A DNA stretch of 64,000 nt from the NCBI RefSeq assembly GCF_041146795.1, contig NC_135184.1, forward strand, positions 9,228,967 through 9,292,966, given 5' to 3'. The notes beneath the pieces are model-generated. The model did not search any database and was not told where the DNA came from. It saw nothing but the letters and a program-made list of their open reading frames with translations. Each line of letters begins with the position of its first letter. Positions within the stretch are counted from its first letter, which is position 1. The position numbers and the translations under genes were made by a program. Positions 1 to 10,400 of the stretch are shown piece by piece. Origin of the DNA: Maylandia zebra (lineage: Eukaryota > Chordata > Actinopteri > Cichliformes > Cichlidae).

Positions 1-611
1 TATTGTGTTGTATTTATTTTATATTTAATTAAAGTGGCTCTGTCCTACAGTGGTAACATATTTGGCTAACACTAGATCCCTGGCATCTCCTCTCGAGACC
101 GAAAGGAAGCACAAATCCCTTGGACGGGCCATGTTGGGATGGAAGGAGCATCCATACCAGATCAAATATGCACATTGATCCAGTGTGTTGACCTCTTGTG
201 AATAAGACAGCAACTGATAGAAGCTGTTTTGTTTTTTTAAATAAAAGAAAGTGTCCCAAAAAGAGAGAGTATTCAGGAGTAAAGGTAGGTACGTCTGCAC
301 TCAATGAGGGACTGTTTGGGTTTAAATAGCAAAAAATAAATTAAAAAAAACATCCTTATGGTAAATAATATAGAAGGGTTTTGATAATCAATAGAAAGTA
401 TCTGTACACACAGGACAAGACTGAAAACAGTATCAAGTGGCTGCTATCATCAGGGACTTAGGCGCCTCCGAGTTAGAGATGTATTCGATTCTCTAGTAGA
501 AAATTCTGCTAAGAAACAGCCATCAATACTCAAACACGTTTAAAAACAAAACAAACAAATATTTTAATATCAATTAGGCTGTTTGCTGTATTGGAACTAT
601 TGACGACTCAC
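1..611 (-). other. VANGL2 last intron (partial)
   Basis: Follows the donor CAAG/GTGAGT at 611. I looked for the expected final exon (ending ETSV) on the minus strand and did not find it, so it lies outside. AT-rich, no recognisable repeat or conserved gene. Confidence 0.7.
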
Positions 612-3600
612 CTTGGGTGTCATGTTGTGCGTGATGCAGAACTGAAGGTGTGTGAGGATGCTCTCCATACTGTGGAAGGCCTGCTGCCGTGTGGTTCTCA
701 GGTACTTCTGCATGGCCCGGGCCATCGGGGCAAAGATGGCTTGGGCTGCCTCTCGAGGATCCATTACCTCTCTGGGGTGTTTGGGAGATGAGGTTGCCTC
801 TTCCTCTTGGAGGCGCTTGATATGCGTGAAGGCCTCTTCCACCGCCACCACCAACCTATTAGAGTAAAAGAGAACTGTGGTGACATACCCAACAGATCAA
901 AGATGAAAAACCGAAAAGTTCTGCGGGTGATAAATGGCCCTCGAGGCCGACGAGGAACGTGGAGTGTATCTGACCTGGCCTTCCGTTTGCGGATCCTTCG
1001 GTCCATCTCAGCCTCCTCGTAGTAATACTCGTTGTGGGAGTTGTCTCTCCGTCTAGCAGCAGCTGCTATCATGGCCCGGGACTGGCCTGTGGAGTTATTG
1101 GTGGGGTTTTCTGTAAGACCGAAGGAGGGAGTATTGGACTGCACATTAGAACTCAGACAGGTAGTTTAAGGAGTTCTTTATGTTTCCCGTTCTTGCTGTA
1201 AAGCCACCTGCTTCTGACGTAGACCAACAAACGGCAACGAAAATTAAAGAAAAAACGATTTACTACTGGATTAAAGACAGACGTCAGAGCCAGGACGAAA
1301 CTATATTTACCATCCAGAGAGTAAACTTTGAAGCCTGTCATCTTCTTGGACAGGATGGACTTGGGCAGGTTGAGGAGAGCTGGGTTATAGACGGGGAAGT
1401 CGCTGTAATAACGGTCCAAAACCCAGACAGCTGCCCGCTGGATGCTAAAACACAGTATCTGTCGTCAGTGTCACAGTAAGTACAGGTCAAACAACAGCTG
1501 CTGACTGCACAACGGACAGGCTGCAGTTAATACAGACGTAAATGTAAACTATATCTCAGCACCTCCCTCACATTTCTGCCTTTGATGGTGATCTCGTTTA
1601 ATGTCACACCTCAACTATTACTTTAAAATAAGATGCACTGATGTTTGGACAGTAAAATACTTCAAAGTAAAATGCATCCCCTCACATCCCCCAAACTGTT
1701 TTTTGGTGTAGTTTAATATTTACCTAGGTTTTGTGAAACTTCCGCCTTAAAGTTAATAGATTTATTGTTGTTGAAACTAAGAAATGTTTCAACAACAATA
1801 AATACATGCAATATGCTAAGAAATATATGCACATTTTTACCCAGTCCATTGGGATAATCAGAATAATTGAGCATATATTATATTTCCATTAAACAGTTCT
1901 TGACCACCAGAATCACCAAAACCATGGAGTCCCTGCCAGTGTCACGCTTTTTTTATATTTCACTGAAATCTTACTAAAGTTACTTAAAATAATGCCCGTG
2001 TACACGATGTAGGTGTGACTGCTGGGGATGGATTACATCCTTGAATCATCAAAAAAGGAAAAATGAAATCAGATTTAAGTTGTGATGTCTCTGCATGCTG
2101 CTCACGTTTAAAAAAAAAAATAATGGCCTGATGGAGATATGCATGCACGCACACTTCCCCTTCAGTTTGTTTCCAAAAAACAATCTGTGTGTGATTGATT
2201 TTGACAACTTAAAAATACATTTTTCCTGCTCTAGGATGTGGTTTCAGAGCACAGGCAGAGAAAAAAGCTTGTAAAGCTTCTCAAATACAAGCGTGAACAC
2301 ACCCAAGTATCAACTTTCAGACATTTTAAACCCACTTAAGACAACTTTGTATTGATTTGCAGTGACTCTTTCCTTTGTAAAGACAAAGGACCCAATCCAT
2401 ACCAGCAAAAATCACTCCATAGAGTAACTGAGACCCTGCATCCTCATGTAAGGACATAGCATTTAGCTTTTCTGCAGCTTATACTTCATGCTGCTGAGCA
2501 CAGGCCTGTCTGTGGTACATTGCGAATAAGAGTTTGGGACTCATGAGGTTAATCTTCTGCCTCTCAGCAGGTTTATCGTATTTTGTTACTAGAAGGCAAC
2601 CAAGTAACAAACAACAATTCTGTAAAGATATTAATTAAATGCCATGGCTGGTGTCACAAACCTGAGGTGGCCCACGTTGTAGAACTTGCTGGCACCATCT
2701 GTGCTCCGCACCACCTTAAGGCAGAAGGCTGGCTGAAGGTGTCGGACTTCCAGCAGCACCAGAGCCAGGTACTGGATGAAGAGCAGAGCATCCACCAGCG
2801 AGGCAGCATACTCCACAATCCCCCTATAGTCCCGTTCTCTGGGCTCCAACACACGCACGCCGTAGAACAACCAGTACGACGCCACAAACAGGAACACCAG
2901 CACCATCAGGAGGCAGCGGAAGACAAAAAAGCGCGGGAGGGTGGCGCGGGGAGGGCGGAGGAACAGAGCCCAGGAGGAGATGAGCAGGACCAAGAGCTTG
3001 AAGGCCAGGGAGACGTAGAGGCCCTCGCAGGGCGTGCCGCAAGGCTCGAGGGCGTCACGCCACAAGACCTGCGGCAGGATGAGGAAGGCTAATGGCGTGA
3101 CCAGAGCAAAGAAGCTCAGGCAGCCTCCCAACGCCGGACCCACAAAACGCTTGCACTCCAGTGGAGTTGACTCCTCCAAATCTTTGGTGACGCGGGTCAG
3201 GTCCTCGTTCGAGATGCTGTGCTCTGAGGTGCCAGTGACCACAGTGGTGGTCTCTCCCCAGTTGTCATCCTGCACAACAAAGAAAACAATTAGTCATTTT
3301 AATCTCTATGCTGAGTAATATATTAAGTTCACCCCCAGCTTTGACTTAAGTTGCACCTCTTCAAGAGGCTAAGAATGCTGGGATTGTATGTGTGAACAGG
3401 AGTTGCTCAGCCATACCTAAGAAAAGGAGGGTGTGAGACAAAATCTGAAGCTGCTTATCCTACATATATGAACACAAGATGTTTACATGAAAGGGTTGGT
3501 TGGAAGGCAGAGTAAGCACAAATGAACAGTTCTTGCTTTTTTAAAAATCTTTTTTGAGCAGCTAAAAAGCCCTCAACTTAAAATTAGAAGCTAAGGGCTC

Positions 3601-6600
3601 AAGCCCTGAACATCTTTGTCCCAAGAGCGATTGCAGGTTGGTTAAGCTTTAATGCAAGTGCCCCTTTACTATTTTAAGAATGACTCTTCACTTCATCTGA
3701 GAACAAATACGTCCCCTCGGGCTCCTTAATGAAAGCACGTCTCTGCACTTTAAATAGTGAAGTCAGATTATTTTAAAGTCAGCACCTGCTCTCTCCTCGC
3801 TAACTGACGAGGCAGAAAAGGACTGAAACGATATGATTAACAGCTCTAAGAAAACACACTTGAGCTGTTGAAAGAATCTGAGAGACCACTTTGAATGGAT
3901 AACAAAGGAAAACTGATGGGGAATTCAGCAACAGCTTTTTGACCTGAATAAAGTAGAGAGGTCAAAGTTTTGGTTTAAAGGACTATTTGTAGTTCAGCTG
4001 AGTGTTTGACTTTAATTAAACATAATATTTTAGCATGTACAGCTCCAGGGTAATCTGAGCCTATTAACTTTGTCAATGTTAGTGACATGCAGCTAAAGGA
4101 CCGAAAGTCACTAACATTTTTTGAACAAATTGTAGATTTAAGAAACATTGGTGGGATAAGATATGCACAATGTTAACCATTAATTAGAATAATGACTGGT
4201 GATTAAATGAGGTCAAAGATGACGATGCATGAACAAAAAGAAAGCAGAAAACACTGTAACTGACCCTGTCATCTCCGCGGGTCGACTCTGCATCGAGAAG
4301 CGGCTCTCCGGGTGTTTGGATGGTGACCGATTTGTCTCCACGACTGCTGCTGTCTCGGCTCTTGGAGCGGTGACGGTCCCGCCGATCCCTGAAGACAAAG
4401 AAATTATGTATCATATCATAAAGGGCTACATTAGTCACAGACGCATCGAATGATGTGATGATGTTACACCATGACACAATCTGCTATTAGTTATCCAATT
4501 TTTATTTATTGTCTTAGCAGATTGTCTGTCAAAGTTGCTGTGGTGAATCTTTGTGATAGAAGAACACACAGTTGTGGTCAGAAGTTTACATACACTCATC
4601 GTGGGCATGAATGTCATGGTAATTTTGGGCTTTTAAAGGGTTTTTTAACTGTTATTTTTCCAGGCTGGAATCATTATACAACAAACATCTTTAGTGGCTT
4701 AAGAAAACAATTTATTTTAGACTTTTGTGCTAATCCACACAAACTCAAATATACACACACACACCTCACTAATATTTGGTTAAATGTCCCTTAGCAAGCT
4801 CGACCTCAACCAGACACTTTTGATAGCCATTAACCAGAATTAAGCTTCTGCCATAATTCTGGTTTGTTATTTGACCACTCGTCTTGACAAAACTGATCAA
4901 GTTCAATTAAATTGGTTGTTTTTTCCTTCTTTTTTTTTTTTTTTTTTTGCATGGACCCAGTTTTTAAGCTTAATCAGATCCAGATGTCCAGATGTGTCCA
5001 AGTTTCAACCCTCTAGCTGTTGATTTAATGTGAAGTTTAAGATTTTATAAGTAGCCTTCCTTGTTCGTAATTCCACTTTGTATTATACAGGGTGGGCCAT
5101 TTATATGGATACACCGTAATAACATGGGAATGGTTGGTGATATTAAAGTCCTGTTTGTGGCACATTAGTATATGTGAGGGGGCAAACTCCTCAAGATGGG
5201 TGGTGACCATGGTGGGCATTTACAAGTCGGCCATCTTGGATACAACTTTTGTTTTTCCAATAGGAAGAGGGCCATGTGACACATCAAGCTTATTGGTAAT
5301 GTCACAAGAAAAACAATGGTGACAACCATTCCCATTTTATTACGGTGTATCCATATAAATGGCCCACCCTGTATATCAGCACCACTGACAGCAAAACAGC
5401 CACAGAGCATGATGCTACCACCACCATGCGTGACATTTGGTACAGTGTTCTTAGGTTTGAAAGCCTCACCTTTAATCCTCCAAAAGTACCTTTTGTCATT
5501 GAGGCCAAATAGAAATGTTTCAGCCTCCATCTTATCTGATCATGTCCATAGCCTTGTGGTCAGATGCAGATTTCAGTCAAGCTTCACTGTGGACAGTGAT
5601 GCTGGTGGTCCAGCAGTTTCTAGTTCATGTCAAGCTTGGGCCCTGGTGGTTCCTGGGTTGTTTCTGAACATCCTGACCAATTTCCTCTTATCTGAGGGGG
5701 GACCGTTTTGGATCTTTTTGGATCAAAGTCGTGACACATGTGAATAAGTTATACTTACGTACAATTATTTGAACGGATGATCTTGGGATTGTTTAGAAAT
5801 GGCTACAAGGGATCTTCCCAACTTATGCAAGTCTGGGTTTCCCCATTCTTTTGAGCAGTGGTGTCAAACAATTCCTCTTTATGCTGGCAAAAAGAAAACA
5901 GTTGCCCACAATCATGATCAGCAATGAGAGGTTAATAGGCCTTGGTCTTGTCGAGTTAAAAGACACTGTAGAAGCTTCAGCACCACTTGTTAAAAGATTT
6001 AAGTCAGCGTATGTTTATATCCGAGCCCGTATTTATACTTTTGACCCTGCGAGAAATACAGAAACTCCAAAATAAATTCAAACTTGTGCATCCAGCAACT
6101 TATTAAAGACACATGCTGTACTTTGGTGCCACCCAGGGGAAAAAAAACAGTTCAAAGAAAAAGTTGAAAGCCCCAAATTACTGTGACCTTCATGATGAGT
6201 GTATGAAACTTTTGACCACAACTGTAACTTTTTAAAATTCCTCGTAAACAAAGAAATGGGTCTTACATTCCTCGGTATAGTCACTAATTGAATTATGTCT
6301 GTTTCCCTCTCATTTAAAAACAGTCAGAATGATTAATTACCTCATAGCTTTTTTTCCTCTTTACCCAGTGAACAGTGGTGTTTTTCTAAAGCATAACAAA
6401 ACGATACTGCCAGAAAGGAAATTAAAAGCATTGCCATCGCTCACCACCTCCAATTTATCAACTGAGATTGGAGCTTAAAAAATTTGAAGTTTAATCAAGC
6501 AAACAGACGTTCGCACAGATTCAGCGAAAATGCTTCCTTAAGGTTTCCCTGGATAACATGTATAAAAGCAGCCCAGGGGTCACTCAGCTTCTTTGAGTGG

Positions 6601-7750
6601 TTAATCAGCAAACTGTTTTCTTAGTTCACTGTAGCGACTCTGATGGATGTGTTTAGAATTAAAGCCGTCTTCCTGGCTCTATATGAGGTTATGTATGAGT
6701 AAGTATACTTTATAATTCCTATTTTCAATATAGATGTATGATGTGTGAGTGTTCAGTATTAAAATATGTGCCACTATGTCTCCTAGTGTGGATCTCAGCA
6801 TGTGGTTTTCATCCACAGCATCTGTAAAGCTTTTGAGCTGCATACCAGACACCCTACTGTTACTGACGACTTCTTATAGGGAGAATTTGGTTATGAAACC
6901 TCACAAGTCACTACCTGTTACAAAGTGATAAAACATTTGATGATTAATTATCCTTTCAGATGGCTAGTGTTGGTCTGGAGTTTAGAAACCACATACACAT
7001 CAGGTACAAACCTGTATATAAACTCAAAACCTTTAAAAACTGTTATTTTCTAACTAATATAAGTGCCACAATCGCTGATTTATGAGGCAGCAGCTGCAGA
7101 TTTTGGTTCACTGCTGAGTTTCAGTGACTGGGGAGTCTCCTTCAGAAAAAGAAAAAACTCAAATAATAATTAGGACCAGGGGTGTCAAACATAAGGCCGG
7201 GGGGCCAGAATCGGCCCAGCCAAGACTTCAATCTGGCCCACTGGGATGGCTTTCGAATATTTAAAGGACGGCACAGATTTTAGACTTAACTGTATTTTCA
7301 TGACTTTTACAGCTTTTCCTACACATTCATTCATTCTGGCAGATTGATGCGATTTCGTTATCTTTATCAATAGCATTTTGTTATCATGTTGAAAAACTGA
7401 GACATCATGTTGCACTTATTTTCCCTACACCGTAGATCCCTGATCTACACTCTTGGACTGACTACTCCTGCAGTTGCATAAATATTTGATTAAAAAAATA
7501 CAAATACAGAAATACAGTTGTTGTTGCTGTCATTCTAATTATGTTGTGTAAATCACAATATGTATTTGAAGATCCAATATTTAAACCAACCAATATTCGA
7601 ATCAGTCCAAACAACAGACCAGAAACAAATACATGAAGTTATGAGCCTGAGTGTGCCTACTTGAATGGGTCTTACCCACCTGTGCTTTCGGGAGCTTCGG
7701 GAATGGGAGGACTTGTATGAGTAGCCCGAGTACTGCGACTCGTTGTCCAT
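612..7750 (-). CDS. vangl2: VANGL2, planar cell polarity four-pass membrane protein (partial, C-terminal exon outside window)
   Basis: Core planar-cell-polarity protein of the plasma membrane; Van Gogh/Strabismus proteins bind Prickle and Dishevelled and guide convergent extension. Coding exons on the minus strand, joined at GT/AG: 7750-7680, 4388-4265, 3269-2662, 1444-1311, 1110-975, 855-612 (1317 nt, 439 codons, no break). The start is the ATG at 7750 giving [15 protein letters not shown], the family N-terminus. Visible parts: basic Ser-rich N-terminal tail ([21 protein letters not shown], the phospho-cluster), four hydrophobic segments near residues 108-131, 148-170, 178-203 and 217-238, then the cytoplasmic tail with [20 protein letters not shown] and [13 protein letters not shown]. 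The Asp altered in mouse Looptail (RSTDGAS) is intact at residue 256. The last exon, with the PDZ-binding ETSV end expected in this family, would lie below position 1. VANGL2 rather than VANGL1 is supported by the sequence and by NCSTN/COPA/PEX19 as neighbours. Confidence 0.96.
1760..1803. repeat. Perfect 18-bp inverted repeat (hairpin) in VANGL2 intron
   Basis: Left arm 1760-1777 is the exact reverse complement of 1786-1803, with an 8-nt loop (1778-1785). Each arm starts ATTTATTG-like and ends in AAC/GTT. No TA or 8-bp target duplication was recognised around it. Confidence 0.85.
4569..6224 (-). mobile_element. Decayed Tc1-like transposon with transposase remnant
   Basis: Begins CAGTTGTGGTCAGAAG at 4569 and ends with the inverted form, TTTTGACCACAACTG, at 6224; right flank TA (6225-6226), left flank mutated to CA. 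On the minus strand around 5530-5380 the translation contains [12 protein letters not shown], the conserved Tc1 transposase block (usually [12 protein letters not shown]), followed by stops and frameshifts, so it is dead. It sits in a VANGL2 intron and has been split by a second, younger element at 5088-5371. Confidence 0.88.
5088..5371. mobile_element. 284-bp mariner/Tc1-type MITE nested in the Tc1-like element
   Basis: Starts CAGGGTGGGCCATTTATATG and ends with its reverse complement; the 49-bp terminal inverted repeats (5088-5136 and 5323-5371) differ at one base. Flanked by TA on both sides (5086-5087, 5372-5373), the target duplication of this superfamily. Too short to encode a transposase, so non-autonomous. 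Confidence 0.93.
6561..7003 (+). other. Unidentified exon-like pair with TATA box in VANGL2 intron
   Basis: Plus strand, antisense to VANGL2. A TATAAAAG box (6561-6568) is followed by an ATG at 6643, 18 codons rich in hydrophobic residues, and a consensus donor GTAAGT at 6699. A pyrimidine-tract acceptor (AG 6958-6959) and donor (CAG/GTAC at 7004) frame a 44-nt second exon that keeps the frame open and adds [10 protein letters not shown] recognise no family and found no third exon or polyadenylation site. It may be a small secreted-peptide gene, a relic or chance. Confidence 0.2.
7177..7470. mobile_element. hAT-derived interspersed repeat fragment
   Basis: Contains CAGGGGTGTCAAACATAAGG and the GGCCAGAATCGGCCC block typical of a widespread fish hAT-type repeat. 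Only the left end is clear; the right end is approximate and no intact 8-bp duplication was identified. In a VANGL2 intron. Confidence 0.6.
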
Positions 7751-8058
7751 GTCTCGGGTCGGCGGTGAGCGGGCTTTACGAGCCCCGCCTCCTCCCGCCG
7801 TGCCGCGCTGCTCGCCGACGCCTCCCAGTTGGTTTTTGCGCTCGGAGATGGACTTGGTGGAGAGAGCCAGGGGCAGTTTGAGTAGGTCAACCTTACTCCT
7901 GAGGGAATCTATCTTGGAGGCCGATGAGGGGGGAGCAAGAGAAGGGAGGATGGGAGGGCAGGGGAGGCTAAAACGATGAGATGATGAGGAAGGAATAGGG
8001 GTGGGAGAGGATGATGGGCAGGAGAGTTGCAACAGGGGAGAGCCGAGGTTGCTGAGAT
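7751..8058 (-). other. vangl2: VANGL2 5'UTR part of first coding exon
   Basis: A polypyrimidine-AG acceptor (minus strand, AG at 8060-8059) opens an exon that runs into the VANGL2 start codon at 7750. The frame stays open upstream of the ATG for about 94 codons but contains no upstream ATG, so I treat it as untranslated. The segment is strongly pyrimidine-rich on the transcribed strand (GA-rich on plus, 7900-8040). Confidence 0.6.
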
Positions 8059-9569
8059 CTGAAAGAGAAGGACAAAAAGAGAGCGCTGGTTAAATCTCAG
8101 CATCGCATGTAGCCATTTCTCTGCCTGAGCTACTATTTGTGCTCCTAAGTTGCACAGTTTAACTGAACTGACAACACACTAAAAATACACCGCAGGCTTC
8201 ATATTTATCTTTTCCTTTTTCCTGCCTGAGCTTCCTGCCTTGTGCTCCTAACAGCAGTCACACCAGACCATCTAGATGGTACAAAACAAGGTCCCCGGTG
8301 TCACTTCTAAACTTGGGCAAAAGCTCCTTTTCATAATACGCATCACGGCCTTGGAACAATTTACAAGATAAAGATCATTTTGGAAACACTGGCTTTATAT
8401 CAGGCATTGAAAAGCATAGCACATTTCAAAATGCTGTCTGAGGAATGCGCCTGAAGCCTAACTTTAGAAAGAAGTAACAACGCAGACGTCTGCGAACACA
8501 TGGAAGGTTAAAATCATAAGCCCCTTTCAGACGTCAACTCCTTTCCACTAGTCTGAGGGCGTCTGCATGCTTCATTTGCATGTCTTAATGTGCACCCTGG
8601 TCATTTTCCATTAAAATCACTACGGCAGTCATACAAGGTCTGACCTATAAGCCATCATTAACTGACAGGCACACACAGGAATATGGGCATCCTTCTTTGT
8701 GGGCTGCACAGGTAACTAAACGGCACAAAACAGAAAAAAACATAAGTTTTTGTTTTGTTTTGTTTTTTTTAAAGGGAGGTCACCAACTCTCTTAATCTCA
8801 CACTTAAGAGAAAGCCTCAAAACTCCTCCCTTTTTAAAGTAAAGTAAAATGACCCTTTAAGAGTCCATTTATGTGGTTTATACCCACATCCACTATAAAA
8901 CACATTAACCTTCTAAACTGAGGCTTCGGTTTCACTTCAAGCGCTTTCATCGCTTCCAGGTCTCAGCTGAGGTTAATCATCACACGACTATATCTCCTCT
9001 CTCCAAGCAGCGAGCATTAGCCACAGTTAGCTGTGTCACAATGGCAGCCATATTGGATTACTGTGTTTTCACTAAACTTGTTTGCCCTCTCCCTCCCTCT
9101 CTCGCCGTCTCACATTCCGTCCCTCACGCCCCTCGTCCCCCGGGAAACGGGGCCTCTCCGCTGCCATGGTAATGAATGAGGGTGTTCAGCTGTAGGGGGA
9201 TTGGAGGCTGACAGTTACTGTGGAAACCTGACCTCACACCGCCCTCTGACACACTGTCTGTCCACGCGGGAGGGAAAAAAAAAAAAAAAAAATCACCAAA
9301 ATAAAAGTATCGGCGTGATGGATGTTTGGCTGTCACATGGTAGTTAATCGATAAAGGGAGGGCGTGGCTCACTGGCTTTGATTGGCCCTCTTTGGGAAAT
9401 GGAGAGGGAGGCTAGCTGCTATCAATGCCGGACAGATTCCACTTAAAGATGCTTTTATGCCCCATCAAGACCATTGAGTTTAAAATCCACTTCCCTTCAT
9501 CCAAGTCCTGCATGAAATCCAATCTCTCTGTCAAAGTTTATCCACATTTTCACCATCTCTTTTTGCATC

Positions 9570-9655
9570 ATTATTATCATCATCATTATTATTATCATCA
9601 TTAGTAGTAGTAGTAGTAGTAGCAGCAGCAGTATTATCATCATCATTATTACACG
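9570..9655. repeat. Mixed trinucleotide repeat (ATT/ATC/GTA/GCA)
   Basis: Runs of ATT, ATC, then TAG/GTA and CAG units, then ATC/ATT again, in the VANGL2 first intron. Confidence 0.9.
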
Positions 9656-10085
9656 GTAAAGTGTCAGTTCATCCACTGTCTGCAACAAGCCCTCCAACTT
9701 AAGTCATCTTTCTTCTCATTGGTTGTTCCTCACAAACAAAGGGTTTGAATAATAGGTCGGGTGGGGCATCAATGTTCCACTCTGACATCATAAAGACTGA
9801 AAGAGAGTCTTTTAGAGCCTTTGGAGCACCCAAGCCTTTATTCCAAGTGAAACTGCATGTGTGTCTTTTAGCTTAGGCATTTGGTTATAGAAAGCAAAAG
9901 ACTAATGGTATGTGACAAATGCACGAGTGTCAGAGCGTGATATTAATGATAAAGAGATGCCATACGTTTACTTTCATAGTGCGCATGAGACAAGCCCAGA
10001 CATGTGTTACAGCAAGAGGCAGCCTCCAATAATAATTTAGTAACAGGGAGTCCCTTCAACAACCTCAAACAAAAATTACAGCACT

Positions 10086-10400
10086 TTGCAAAATATGCGA
10101 GAAAGCTGTTCCCGCTAAAGGTGGAAACACTACACTTGTTTCAACACTTGTGGTAAAAAAGACACCACCAAGCTATGACGCCATGCGAGGAGGAGATACT
10201 AGGAGCTGATGATATGCTTGGAAAAAGTAAACAACGGAGACTCCATCGGGGATCGCCAGAGCACTGCTAGTTGTCTGTATGACAGGGAGATGGATGGAAA
10301 TTATGGGTGCAGTTACATGATGGAAATGCAGGGCTTCAAGCAACTCCTGATAAAGCTATACCCAGATCCCAGGTAGAAAATATTTTTCAGTGTTATGTGA
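10086..10400 (+). mobile_element. Relic of a hAT transposase BED-type zinc finger
   Basis: From 10086 the plus strand encodes CKICEKAVPAKGGNTT, then, after a one-base frame slip, LFQHLW followed by a stop and a distal His. This is the CX2C...H spacing and the KGGNT(S/T)NLFxHL wording of BED fingers in hAT transposases. No catalytic region follows in frame, so this is a decayed fragment. Confidence 0.6.

Noticed and set aside
25-304. Two overlapping minus-strand frames of 91 codons near the window start
   Set aside because: Do not match the expected VANGL2 C-terminus and show no family resemblance; treated as intron.
2583-3092. 169-codon plus-strand frame
   Set aside because: Exact antisense shadow of the large VANGL2 exon 3269-2662.
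7751-8032. In-frame N-terminal extension of VANGL2 (about 94 codons)
   Set aside because: The frame is open but begins with TTG and has no ATG before the conserved [11 protein letters not shown] start; low-complexity Pro/Ser content fits UTR.
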